Source of the DNA: Chloroflexota bacterium
Lineage (GTDB): Bacteria; Chloroflexota; Anaerolineae; Aggregatilineales; Phototrophicaceae
DNA: 64,000 nucleotides
Direction: 5' to 3'
NCBI GenBank assembly: GCA_013388745.1
Contig: JACAER010000006.1
Location: 248,001 to 312,000 of the forward strand
Part shown: positions 9,755 to 16,994 of the stretch, one piece after another
Numbering within the stretch: the first letter of the stretch is position 1
Layout: each line of letters opens with the position of its first letter
Position numbers and translations under genes: made by a program
The notes under the pieces: generated by a model
The model's input: only the letters and a program-made list of their open reading frames with translations
The model's database searches: none
Told to the model about the DNA's origin: nothing

Positions 9755-10348
9755 TCAGCAACGATGGGGCGACTGGCAGTAGCGCCAGGGTAAAGCAAAG
9801 CCGCGCCAATTATAAGCGGATCGCATCGGCCTTTCGCGCGACTGGAGCGAAAGCAGGGTGACAGGCGTATAAGGGGAAAAGCGTCCGGCAGCGGTATGAT
9901 ACGCCACGAACTGCGCGCGTATTTGAAACACCAGGCTGTCACGCCGGAAAATCACGCCGGCCGGCAAACCCACATCGCCCAGATGCACCTGCCACGTCGT
10001 GAGCGAAAGGCTGATCGCGCTGACAGTGAAATCATCGTAGGTGACCCCAGCAGCCGCCAGATGCGCGGCTTCGGCCACCAGCACGCCGTCGCTGCCATCG
10101 CTGATCGAGCCGACATGATTTTGCACATGGTAGCCGGCGGCCAGCAGCGTATCAAGTGCGCTGGTGCGGCTGGTCACGCCGGGCACAATGCCGTACCAGC
10201 AAGGCGGCGGTATGGTTTCGCAGCCTTCGATAAAACCGCGCAGCGCCGGGTGAAGCGGCTGCCCGCTGCCCAACACGCTCATTAAGGCGGCGAGCAGCGC
10301 CCACAGCGGCACAAGCAACAGCGCACAGCGAACGTAAACGCGCAGCAA
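9755..10348 (-). CDS. Exported protein with PCWxGIxPGxT motif
   Basis: A 197-residue protein starting at a TTG codon at 10348, supported by a strong purine-rich GGGAG site about 10 bases upstream. The first 25 residues are hydrophobic (CALLLVPLWALLAALMSVL) and act as a signal or anchor. Around residues 45-60 stands GCETIPPPCWYGIVPGVTS, a cysteine-flanked motif I recall in many small exported proteins of Anaerolineae, of unknown function. The rest is beta-rich without a recognisable domain. It lies alone between lpdA and cbs, in opposite orientation. A conserved binding role is possible but nothing in the sequence identifies a ligand. Confidence 0.7.
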   Translation of the reverse strand: MLRVYVRCALLLVPLWALLAALMSVLGSGQPLHPALRGFIEGCETIPPPCWYGIVPGVTSRTSALDTLLAAGYHVQNHVGSISDGSDGVLVAEAAHLAAAGVTYDDFTVSAISLSLTTWQVHLGDVGLPAGVIFRRDSLVFQIRAQFVAYHTAAGRFSPYTPVTLLSLQSRERPMRSAYNWRGFALPWRYCQSPHRC

Positions 10349-10481
10349 CGATTTTTCTCCCTCTCTCCAATATTGAAATTATAATGCGCTGGCGGCGAAC
10401 AGAGCGAACCGCTGGACTTTAAACGGGATATTCCTTTAAACTGAAGATACATTTCACGAGAAAACAAAAGGTGCTGGACGC

Positions 10482-11930
10482 ATGGTCGCTAATCCCAAGG
10501 CTGCCGCTGCCGTCATCGAGACGACGCCGCAGATTCATGAAAATGTGCTGGGGACAATGGGCAATACCCCGCTGGTGCGCTTGAACCGCGTGGCCCGCGG
10601 TGTGCGCGCGCAGATCGTCGCCAAAGTCGAATCGGCCAATCCCGGCGGCAGTGTCAAAGACCGCATCGGCATCACGATTGTGGAAGATGCCGAACAACAG
10701 GGCTTGCTCAAACCGGGCGGCACAATTGTCGAAGCGACTTCCGGCAACACAGGCATCGGGCTGGCGATTGCTGGCGCGATCAGAGGCTACAAGTGTGTGT
10801 TTGTCATGCCCGACAAAATGTCGGAGGAAAAAATCCGCGTGCTGCGGGCGTATGGCGCGCGTGTCGTGATTACGCCGACAGATGTCGAGCCGGATGACCC
10901 GCGCAGTTATTACAGCGTCGCCAAGCAGATCGTGGCCGAAACGCCTAACAGTATCCTGGCGAATCAGTACCACAACCCGGTGAACCCGCAGACGCATTAC
11001 GAAACGACCGGGCCCGAATTGTGGCAGCAAACCGCCGGACAGATTGATGTGTTTGTGTGCGGCATGGGCACAGGAGGCACGATCACGGGGGTGGGGCGCT
11101 ACCTGAAGGAACAGAACCCCAAAGTGCAGGTCGTCGGTGTTGATCCGGTGGGATCGATTCTGTACGACTATTTCTATACGGGAAAAATGACCGAAGCGCA
11201 CAGCTATAAAGTCGAGGGCATCGGCGAAGATTTCGTGCCCTCCATTTATGACTTCAAGGTCATTGACGATATGGTAAAGGTCAATGACAAAGAATCGCTG
11301 CTGATGACGCGGCGGCTGGTGCGCGAAGAAGGCTTGTTCGTTGGCGGCTCGTGCGGCGCGGTAGTGGCGGGGGCGCTGCATTACGCGGCGAACCGCAATC
11401 TGGGGCCGGATAAACTGGTCGTGGCGCTGCTGCCGGACAGCGGCTGGCGCTACCTCAGCAAGGTGTTCGACTACAACTGGATGCGCGAGAATCGCTTCTT
11501 GGAAGGCGAATGGGTAGAAACGCCAGTGTCGGCGGTCTTAGAAAAACAGGGCAAACGCGAACTGGTCGTGGCGCTGCACAACGCTCCTGTCGGCAACGTG
11601 ATCGCGCGTATGAAGCAGGCTGATGTCTCGCAGCTTCCAGTCGTGGGCGAACGCAACCAGTTGATCGGGCTGGTGACGGAAGTCAGTTTGCTCAATTATT
11701 TGCTGGGACAGCCCGGTAACGAAGCGGCGCGCGTGCCTATCGAGAACGCAGGTGTGATAAACCCCGATGTGCATACCCTCAGCCCAGAAATGCCTGTCGA
11801 AGGGCTGATGAGCGTATTTAATACCACGAAAATCGCGCTGGTGACGGAAAACGTGCCCGGTACGGCGGATAAAAAGGTCATCGGCATTCTAACGCAGATC
11901 GACCTGCTGGACTTTTTAACCAATCGCTAG
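10482..11930 (+). CDS. cbs: Cystathionine beta-synthase with CBS domain pair
   Basis: A 482-residue PLP enzyme of the fold-II family that condenses serine (or activated serine) with homocysteine to cystathionine. The lysine that binds PLP is in NPGGSVKDRIG (about residue 60), the SGNTG loop for substrate is in VEATSGNTGIGLA, and the phosphate-binding GMGTGGTITG is around residue 195. After about residue 350 come two CBS modules, seen as ISxLPVVGERNQLIGLVTE and the C-terminal IGILTQIDLLDFL; these often sense adenosyl compounds. The general fold is shared with cysteine synthase, but the CBS pair and the neighbouring gamma-synthase/lyase favour transsulfuration. The P450 gene follows after 18 bases and is likely in the same operon. 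Confidence 0.9.
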   Translation: MVANPKAAAAVIETTPQIHENVLGTMGNTPLVRLNRVARGVRAQIVAKVESANPGGSVKDRIGITIVEDAEQQGLLKPGGTIVEATSGNTGIGLAIAGAIRGYKCVFVMPDKMSEEKIRVLRAYGARVVITPTDVEPDDPRSYYSVAKQIVAETPNSILANQYHNPVNPQTHYETTGPELWQQTAGQIDVFVCGMGTGGTITGVGRYLKEQNPKVQVVGVDPVGSILYDYFYTGKMTEAHSYKVEGIGEDFVPSIYDFKVIDDMVKVNDKESLLMTRRLVREEGLFVGGSCGAVVAGALHYAANRNLGPDKLVVALLPDSGWRYLSKVFDYNWMRENRFLEGEWVETPVSAVLEKQGKRELVVALHNAPVGNVIARMKQADVSQLPVVGERNQLIGLVTEVSLLNYLLGQPGNEAARVPIENAGVINPDVHTLSPEMPVEGLMSVFNTTKIALVTENVPGTADKKVIGILTQIDLLDFLTNR

Positions 11931-11948
11931 GAAAGAGTAAGTATCCCC

Positions 11949-13292
11949 ATGACCTTTGCCCCCCAAGTAACCAGCGCCACGCTGCCGCCGCTGGTGCCCG
12001 GCCTGCCTTATCTGGGCAGCGCGCTCCTGATGCAGCGCGATCCGCTGCGCTATTTTGTGCGGCTGTACCGCGAGTACGGCCCGATTTTTCGTGTCCGGTT
12101 GCTCGGACGCGCAATTACAGTGTTGGCCGGGCTGGAAGCCAATCAGTTTATGGCGACTGAAGGCAACGAGGCGCTGATCAGCGCACAGGTTTTTGATCTG
12201 CTGTCCCAAGAGATGGACACCGATGTGCTCATCACGCATCTCGACGGTGAGGCGCATCGCCACATGCGTAAGGTGCTGCGGCGCGGTTATTCGCGCGACG
12301 CGCTGACGCCACGCCTGGATCAGGTGGTGGAACTGGTGCGCGAACATGTCAGCGCATGGCAGCCCGGCAAGTCGCTGGCGGTGCTGCCGGAGATTCAGCG
12401 CATCGTGACCGAGCAAATCGGCGTGGTGGTGGCCAACCGCGCCCCGCGCGAATATCTCAACGATTTTCGCGTGTTCCTGAACACGAATTTGTACGTGGGC
12501 ATGACCAAAATGTGGCCGCGCTTCATGCTGCGCACGCCCGGTTACCAGCGCGCCAAGCGCCGCGTGATGCAGTTTTCGCGCCAGGTGGTAGAAGAACACC
12601 GCGCGAACCCCGTGGCAGAAGGCAAAGGCGATCTGATGGACGATTGCCTGGCGGCGCGCGGGCCAGACGGTCAGCCGTTTTCTGAACGCAATCTGATTTC
12701 GCTGGCGATCGGGCCATATATCGCTGGAATCGATACTGTCGCCGGTTCGATGACCTTCGTGCTGTATACCATCCTGCGCGATCCGCAGCTTTACGCGCAG
12801 ATCACGGCGGAAGTCGATGCCCTGTTCGAAAGCGGCAAGCTCAGCCTCCAGCGCATCCGCGAGGCCAAAACGCTGCACGGCGCGATCGTCGAAACGCTGC
12901 GCATGTACCCGATTGCGCCGTTTATTCCGCGTAACGCCGCTTACGATTTCGAGTTCGCGGGATATCGTGTGGCGAAAGGCACAGAAGTGTGGGTCGCCAC
13001 GGCTGTCACCCATTTGCTGGATGAGTATTTCCCAGAAGCCGAACGTTTTGACGCCGAACGCTATCGCCAGAGCAGCAAGGCCGCCAATGCTTATGTGCCT
13101 TACAGTGTCGGTTCGCATACCTGTTTAGGGGCGGGGCTGGCGGATGTGCAGCTTATGGTGACGACGGCGGCCCTGCTGCGCTACGCCCGGCTGGAAATCG
13201 ACCCGCCGGATTTTGAACCGATTGTGTTCGCCGCGCCGCTGCCGAGTCTGGGCAAGCGCTTCAAAATGCGCCTGCTGGAAAAGCGCGTTTAG
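11949..13292 (+). CDS. Cytochrome P450
   Basis: A 447-residue soluble P450 monooxygenase. The oxygen-activation helix reads AGIDTVAG with the conserved acid-threonine pair (about residue 260). The ExxR motif is ETLRMYP (about residue 316). The haem-ligand loop is YSVGSHTCLGAGLAD, where the cysteine near residue 395 would coordinate haem iron; the first position is tyrosine where many family members have phenylalanine. An N-terminal membrane helix is absent, as expected for bacterial enzymes. No dedicated ferredoxin or reductase gene is adjacent. It sits 18 bases after cbs and converges with the gamma-synthase/lyase gene, an unusual location. The substrate is unknown. Confidence 0.92.
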   Translation: MTFAPQVTSATLPPLVPGLPYLGSALLMQRDPLRYFVRLYREYGPIFRVRLLGRAITVLAGLEANQFMATEGNEALISAQVFDLLSQEMDTDVLITHLDGEAHRHMRKVLRRGYSRDALTPRLDQVVELVREHVSAWQPGKSLAVLPEIQRIVTEQIGVVVANRAPREYLNDFRVFLNTNLYVGMTKMWPRFMLRTPGYQRAKRRVMQFSRQVVEEHRANPVAEGKGDLMDDCLAARGPDGQPFSERNLISLAIGPYIAGIDTVAGSMTFVLYTILRDPQLYAQITAEVDALFESGKLSLQRIREAKTLHGAIVETLRMYPIAPFIPRNAAYDFEFAGYRVAKGTEVWVATAVTHLLDEYFPEAERFDAERYRQSSKAANAYVPYSVGSHTCLGAGLADVQLMVTTAALLRYARLEIDPPDFEPIVFAAPLPSLGKRFKMRLLEKRV

Positions 13293-13313
13293 GCGGCCTG
13301 TTCCGAGCAAAGC

Positions 13314-13338
13314 GGGGGCACAAACGCCCCCCTTTTTT
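13314..13338 (+). terminator. Rho-independent terminator after the P450 gene
   Basis: A 6-bp GC stem (gggggc / gccccc) with a 6-base loop is followed by a run of six T residues at 13333-13338. That run overlaps the stop codon of the opposing gamma-synthase/lyase gene. It should end transcription of the cbs-P450 unit. Confidence 0.8.
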
Positions 13339-14503
13339 AGGCCAGCGCTTGGCGCAAGTCGGCGATCAGGTCATCGACATTCTCTATGCCGACGCTGAGT
13401 CGCACGAGCGCCTTGTCCACGGCGATAGGGCTGGCCGCGGTGCTGGCGTGTGTCATGCTGTAGGGATGCTCGATCAGACTTTCGACGCCGCCCAGACTTT
13501 CGGCCAGCGCGAACAGCTTTGTGCGGCTGACCATGCGCCGCGCGGCCTCGTCGTCTTGCAGAATGATGCTAATCATGCCGCCGTAATCGTGCATTTGACG
13601 GCGGGCGAGATCATGCTGCGGATGGCTCTCTAAGCCCGGATACAGCACTTGTTTGACGGCCTGATGGTCTTCCAGAAACCGCGCGATTTTCAGTGCGTTC
13701 TGGCTGTGGCGTTCCATGCGAATACCCAGCGTTTTGATGCCGCGAATCACCAGGAAGCAGTCCATCGGTCCCGGCACCCCGCCAACGGCATTTTGCAGGA
13801 ATTTCAGCTCGTTGTAGACCTGTTCGTCGTTGAGCGCCAGCACCCCGCCGACGACATCGCTGTGGCCGCCGAGATATTTGGTGCTGCTGTGCATGACGAT
13901 GTGCGCGCCGAAGCGCAGCGGCTGCTGCAAGGCCGGGCTGGCGAAGGTGTTATCGACCGCTACCAGCACGCCCGGCGGCACGCCCTCGCACAGCGCTTGA
14001 ATATCGGCCAGCGTCATCAGGGGATTAGTCGGCGTTTCCAGCCAGAGCAGCTTAGTCTGCGGGGTGAAGGCGGCCTGGACTGCTTCCAGATTCGTCAGAT
14101 CAACCCAACTAAACTGCAAGCCATAGCGGGCAAAGACCCGCATAAAGAGCCGGTACGTGCCGCCGTAGACATCGTTGCCGACGATGATGTGATCGCCCGG
14201 ATTGAACATGCGCAGCACGCTATCGATGGCCGCTAAGCCGCTGGCAAACGCCAGCCCATAGCGCCCGCCTTCCAGCGAAGCAATCAGCGTTTCCAACGCT
14301 GTGCGTGTAGGGTTGCCGCTGCGGCTGTATTCATAGCCTTTGTGTTCGGCGGGGGCGCTTTGCACGAAGGTCGAAGTCATGTAGACCGGTGTCATGATCG
14401 CGCCGGTGCTGGGGTCAGGGTCTTGTCCGGCGTGAATCGCCAGCGTGTCAAAATGGAACTGTTCGTCCAAAGTTGGCCTCTTTAGAGTATTGGTTTTTCG
14501 CAT
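13337..14503 (-). CDS. Cystathionine gamma-synthase / gamma-lyase (Cys/Met metabolism PLP enzyme)
   Basis: A 388-residue fold-I PLP enzyme of the Cys/Met metabolism family. Seen: YSRSGNPTRTALE with the substrate arginine/tyrosine region, ASGLAAIDSVL, the PLP-contacting LETPTNPLMTL and VAVDNTFASP, and the PLP lysine in HSSTKYLGGHSDVVGG (about residue 203). Such enzymes make or split cystathionine, and synthase and lyase cannot be separated by sequence alone. With cbs nearby, a lyase that completes transsulfuration to cysteine is reasonable. ATG 14503 falls about where transcription from a TATACT element at 14511-14516 would begin, suggesting a leaderless start. A TTG at 14470 with an AGAGG site is the alternative. 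Confidence 0.9.
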   Translation of the reverse strand: MRKTNTLKRPTLDEQFHFDTLAIHAGQDPDPSTGAIMTPVYMTSTFVQSAPAEHKGYEYSRSGNPTRTALETLIASLEGGRYGLAFASGLAAIDSVLRMFNPGDHIIVGNDVYGGTYRLFMRVFARYGLQFSWVDLTNLEAVQAAFTPQTKLLWLETPTNPLMTLADIQALCEGVPPGVLVAVDNTFASPALQQPLRFGAHIVMHSSTKYLGGHSDVVGGVLALNDEQVYNELKFLQNAVGGVPGPMDCFLVIRGIKTLGIRMERHSQNALKIARFLEDHQAVKQVLYPGLESHPQHDLARRQMHDYGGMISIILQDDEAARRMVSRTKLFALAESLGGVESLIEHPYSMTHASTAASPIAVDKALVRLSVGIENVDDLIADLRQALA

Positions 14504-14518
14504 TGTGGATAGTATAAC
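14490..14518 (+). promoter_or_regulatory. Promoter for the lipoprotein gene
   Basis: TTGGTT at 14490-14495 and TATAAC at 14513-14518 are separated by 17 bases and lie just before the lipoprotein gene. The same short region holds the opposing TATACT element of the gamma-synthase/lyase gene, so the two promoters overlap back to back. Confidence 0.55.
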
Positions 14519-14550
14519 ATGCCCCTTGTGTTTAACCGGGAGAAAAGTCT

Positions 14551-15276
14551 ATGCGCGCCGTAGTCATGCTTGCGCTGATGGCCTTACTGGTGGCAGCGTG
14601 CAGTCCGGCTGCCAGCGGGCCGACGCCCCTGCCGGGTCTCACCGGCAGTGTCATGATCACCTATCCGCCCGATGGTACGACGGTTTACGCAGAGGCCATC
14701 TACGTCCAGGGCAGCGCCCAGGGCGTGCCGAACAACACCTTCGCCCTAGAAGTTGTGGGGGCGGATGACCAAATCATCGCGCGTAGCACCGTGATCGTGA
14801 CCGACGGCCAATGGACAGTCGAACTGCCGCATACTTATACCGGCGAGCCGATGGAAGCGACCATTTACGCCATCCCCGACAACACTGATTTGAGCATCGC
14901 CCAGACCTATGCCAGCGCCACCATCATCATCGCTGGCATGAGTTACCGCCCCGAAGGCGTGTTTGGCAGCATTACCTCCCCTGCGACCGGCAGCACGATC
15001 GGCGGCGACAATCTCACGGTGACAGGCACGGCGTCCGGCCTGTACCAGGGGACGCTGCTGCTGGGACTCTTCGCCCCGGACGGCGCGCAGATCAGCCAGA
15101 TCGTGATCGCCGTGTTCAATCCCTATTTCACCGATGCGGTGCTGTGGACGGGCGAAGTGCCGACGAACGGCTACACAGGCGCCGCCGAACTGCGCGCCTA
15201 TTATCAGCAGGCGTCGGACGGCAAAGATGTGACGCTGGCGAGCGTACAAATCACCATTACGGCAGTGGCGGGCTGA
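14551..15276 (+). CDS. Lipoprotein with two Gmad2-like immunoglobulin-fold repeats
   Basis: A 241-residue lipoprotein. A signal peptide ends in the lipobox LLVAAC, with the lipidated cysteine at residue 17, and a GGGAGAAAAG site precedes ATG 14551. Two similar segments follow. Residues about 33-130 start SVMITYPPDGTTVYAEAIYV and residues about 139-240 start VFGSITSPATGSTIGGDNLTV. Both show the pattern of a Pro-x-x-Gly turn, a GxA strand and a later acidic Gly turn seen in Gmad2 domains, which are found in spore-germination and lipoprotein contexts. It would be anchored outside the membrane. The function is unknown; a carbohydrate or protein binding role is only inferred. Confidence 0.75.
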   Translation: MRAVVMLALMALLVAACSPAASGPTPLPGLTGSVMITYPPDGTTVYAEAIYVQGSAQGVPNNTFALEVVGADDQIIARSTVIVTDGQWTVELPHTYTGEPMEATIYAIPDNTDLSIAQTYASATIIIAGMSYRPEGVFGSITSPATGSTIGGDNLTVTGTASGLYQGTLLLGLFAPDGAQISQIVIAVFNPYFTDAVLWTGEVPTNGYTGAAELRAYYQQASDGKDVTLASVQITITAVAG

Positions 15277-15319
15277 AAAATCGCCCCCAGAATCGCCAGC
15301 GCGTTTGCTAAAAAATGCT

Positions 15320-15351
15320 AGAATAAACGGAACACCAGTTCTGTTTATTCT
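15320..15351. repeat. 14-bp inverted repeat upstream of the deoxynucleoside kinase
   Basis: Two 14-base arms, 15320-15333 and 15338-15351, match as an inverted repeat with a single G-T pair and a 4-base ACCA spacer. It ends 23 bases before the kinase start codon. Such AT-rich symmetrical sites are typical operators for dimeric regulators; as RNA it would form a strong hairpin in the leader. No T-run follows. Confidence 0.7.
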
Positions 15352-15374
15352 TCGAACGGAAAGACTGATTCGTT

Positions 15375-16019
15375 ATGCTTAACCAGCATCACAAGTATTT
15401 CATCGCCATCGCAGGAAATATCGGCGCCGGCAAAAGCACGCTGACCGGCCTGCTTTCCCAAGCGTTTGGCTGGCAGCCGTTTTACGAGGCCAACGCCGAA
15501 AACCCGTATCTGGTAGATTTTTACGCCGATATGCGGCGCTGGAGCTTTCATTCGCAGGTGTTTTTTCTGGGCAAACGGCTGGAACATCACAAGCAGTTGG
15601 TCGATCATCATACCAGCGTGGTGCAAGACCGCACAGTTTACGAAGACGCGGAAATCTTCGCCCGCAACCTGTATGAGCAGGGCACGATGGCCGAACGCGA
15701 TTATGAGGTGTACCAGCGTTTGTATCATGCCATCAGCGCCTTTTTGCCGCCGCCCGATCTGGTCATCTACTTGCAGGGCAGCGTCGACAAGCTGCTGGCG
15801 CACATCGACAAACGCGGGCGCGCCTATGAACGCGGGATGGCGCGCGATTACCTCGAACGGCTGAACGGCCTGTATGAGCGCTGGATCGACGGTTGGACGA
15901 CCTGCCCGGTGCTGCGCGTGTCGATGGACAACATCGACTTTTTGCATAACCCCGCGCAGTTGCGGGAGGTCGTCCAGCGCACAGAAGAAGCGCTGGCCGC
16001 GCCGCTGCGCGCCCTTTAG
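15375..16019 (+). CDS. Deoxynucleoside kinase (deoxyadenosine/deoxyguanosine kinase family)
   Basis: A 214-residue salvage kinase that phosphorylates deoxynucleosides with ATP. The P-loop is GNIGAGKSTLTG at about residues 13-24. The conserved QDRTVYEDAEIFA holds the DR(S/T)xYED-type substrate site of the dNK family, and DLVIYLQGS with RGRAYERGM gives the lid arginines. Length and motifs match bacterial dGK/dAK proteins such as those of Firmicutes. Base specificity cannot be read from sequence. A 14-bp inverted repeat stands just upstream and a strong terminator follows, so it is a single-gene unit, probably under specific control. Confidence 0.9.
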   Translation: MLNQHHKYFIAIAGNIGAGKSTLTGLLSQAFGWQPFYEANAENPYLVDFYADMRRWSFHSQVFFLGKRLEHHKQLVDHHTSVVQDRTVYEDAEIFARNLYEQGTMAERDYEVYQRLYHAISAFLPPPDLVIYLQGSVDKLLAHIDKRGRAYERGMARDYLERLNGLYERWIDGWTTCPVLRVSMDNIDFLHNPAQLREVVQRTEEALAAPLRAL

Positions 16020-16050
16020 CCACAGCACGTCCAGCACATGCATAGCACTG

Positions 16051-16078
16051 ACGAGCGGAACGCTGTTCCGCTCGTTTT
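16051..16078 (+). terminator. Rho-independent terminator after the kinase gene
   Basis: A perfect 11-bp stem (acgagcggaac / gttccgctcgt) with a 3-base loop is followed by TTTT at 16075-16078. It separates the kinase from the GntR regulator gene. Confidence 0.88.
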
Positions 16079-16151
16079 ATGTCGCGGCGGCGCAGACTCA
16101 AATCGCTGGCAATGCTGCACAAAAATCAGTAGACAAAATAAGGCGATTGTG

Positions 16152-16163
16152 ATAAAATTTTAT
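16152..16163. promoter_or_regulatory. 12-base AT palindrome upstream of the GntR gene, possible operator
   Basis: The sequence ATAAAATTTTAT is a perfect 12-base palindrome within a strongly AT-rich stretch (about 16120-16192) ahead of the GntR gene. A -10-like TATACT occurs right after it at 16165-16170. Autoregulation by the GntR protein is a plausible inference. Confidence 0.45.
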
Positions 16164-16192
16164 TTATACTATTTATCTGATGAATATACTTT

Positions 16193-16900
16193 ATGTCTCC
16201 GATAGATCTCGGTTCTGAACTCCTCAATTACATTGTGCAGCAGCATGTGCAGCCGGGCGAACGCCTGCCAAGCATCAGCGAACTGCAAGACGAAACTCAT
16301 CTGGGCATCAGCATCAGCAAAGTGCGCGAACAATTGGAAGTGGCGCGGGCGCTGGGGCTGGTGGAAGTGCGTTCCAAAACAGGGACACGCCTGAAAGAGT
16401 ACGATTTCGCCCCGGCGGTGCGCCTGAGCCTGCTGTTCGCGCTGGCCCGCGATCTGCACTATTTCGAGCTGTTCAGCCAACTGCGCAATCATCTGGAAGT
16501 GGCTTTCTGGCACGAGGCCTGCGCGCTGCTGCAAGAAGAGGACAAAGCCTTCATGCGCGCGTGCATCGCGGCAGCACGCGCCAAGCTCAATGATCGCTGG
16601 ATACGCATCCCCCATCAGGAACATCGCGCATTTCACCTGACGGTGTTCAAGCGTCTCGATAATCCATTCGTAACAGGGCTGCTCGAAGCCTACTGGGATG
16701 CCTATGACGCGGCCGAACTGAACCAATACGCCGATTATGATTACCTGCAAAAAGTGTGGGATTATCACGAGCGCATTCTCGACGCGATCTGCGCCGGCGA
16801 TTATGAGCAGGCGCGGCAGGAGTTTATCGATCATACGCGGCTGCTGCGCTACCAGCCGCGCGTCCAGGAAATGCAGCAAAAAGTTGTGGAGGGCAGCTAA
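16193..16900 (+). CDS. GntR-family regulator, FadR type (FCD domain)
   Basis: A 235-residue transcription factor. Residues 1-70 form a winged helix with the GntR signature PGERLPSISELQDETHLGIS and a recognition helix VREQLEVARALGLVEV, ending in the wing TGTRL. Residues about 85-230 form the all-helical FCD effector domain. It carries the metal/ligand histidines in FHLTVFKRLDNP, VWDYHERILDAI and FIDHTRLLRYQP. FadR-type regulators usually sense organic acids or acyl compounds. It is followed after about 95 bases by the 2-oxoacid:ferredoxin oxidoreductase genes on the same strand, which are likely targets. An upstream AT-rich palindrome may be its own operator. Confidence 0.9.
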   Translation: MSPIDLGSELLNYIVQQHVQPGERLPSISELQDETHLGISISKVREQLEVARALGLVEVRSKTGTRLKEYDFAPAVRLSLLFALARDLHYFELFSQLRNHLEVAFWHEACALLQEEDKAFMRACIAAARAKLNDRWIRIPHQEHRAFHLTVFKRLDNPFVTGLLEAYWDAYDAAELNQYADYDYLQKVWDYHERILDAICAGDYEQARQEFIDHTRLLRYQPRVQEMQQKVVEGS

Positions 16901-16994
16901 ATCGCTCAATAGACTTTTCTTTACGGGGTAATTTTATGTTCGGGGCAAGGCTTTCGCCAGGAATAGACAAGGAGCAGACTGCGCAAGCGAGCAT

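Noticed and set aside
10419..11381. Long antisense frame within cbs
   Set aside because: It is a composition shadow of cbs without start signals or homology.
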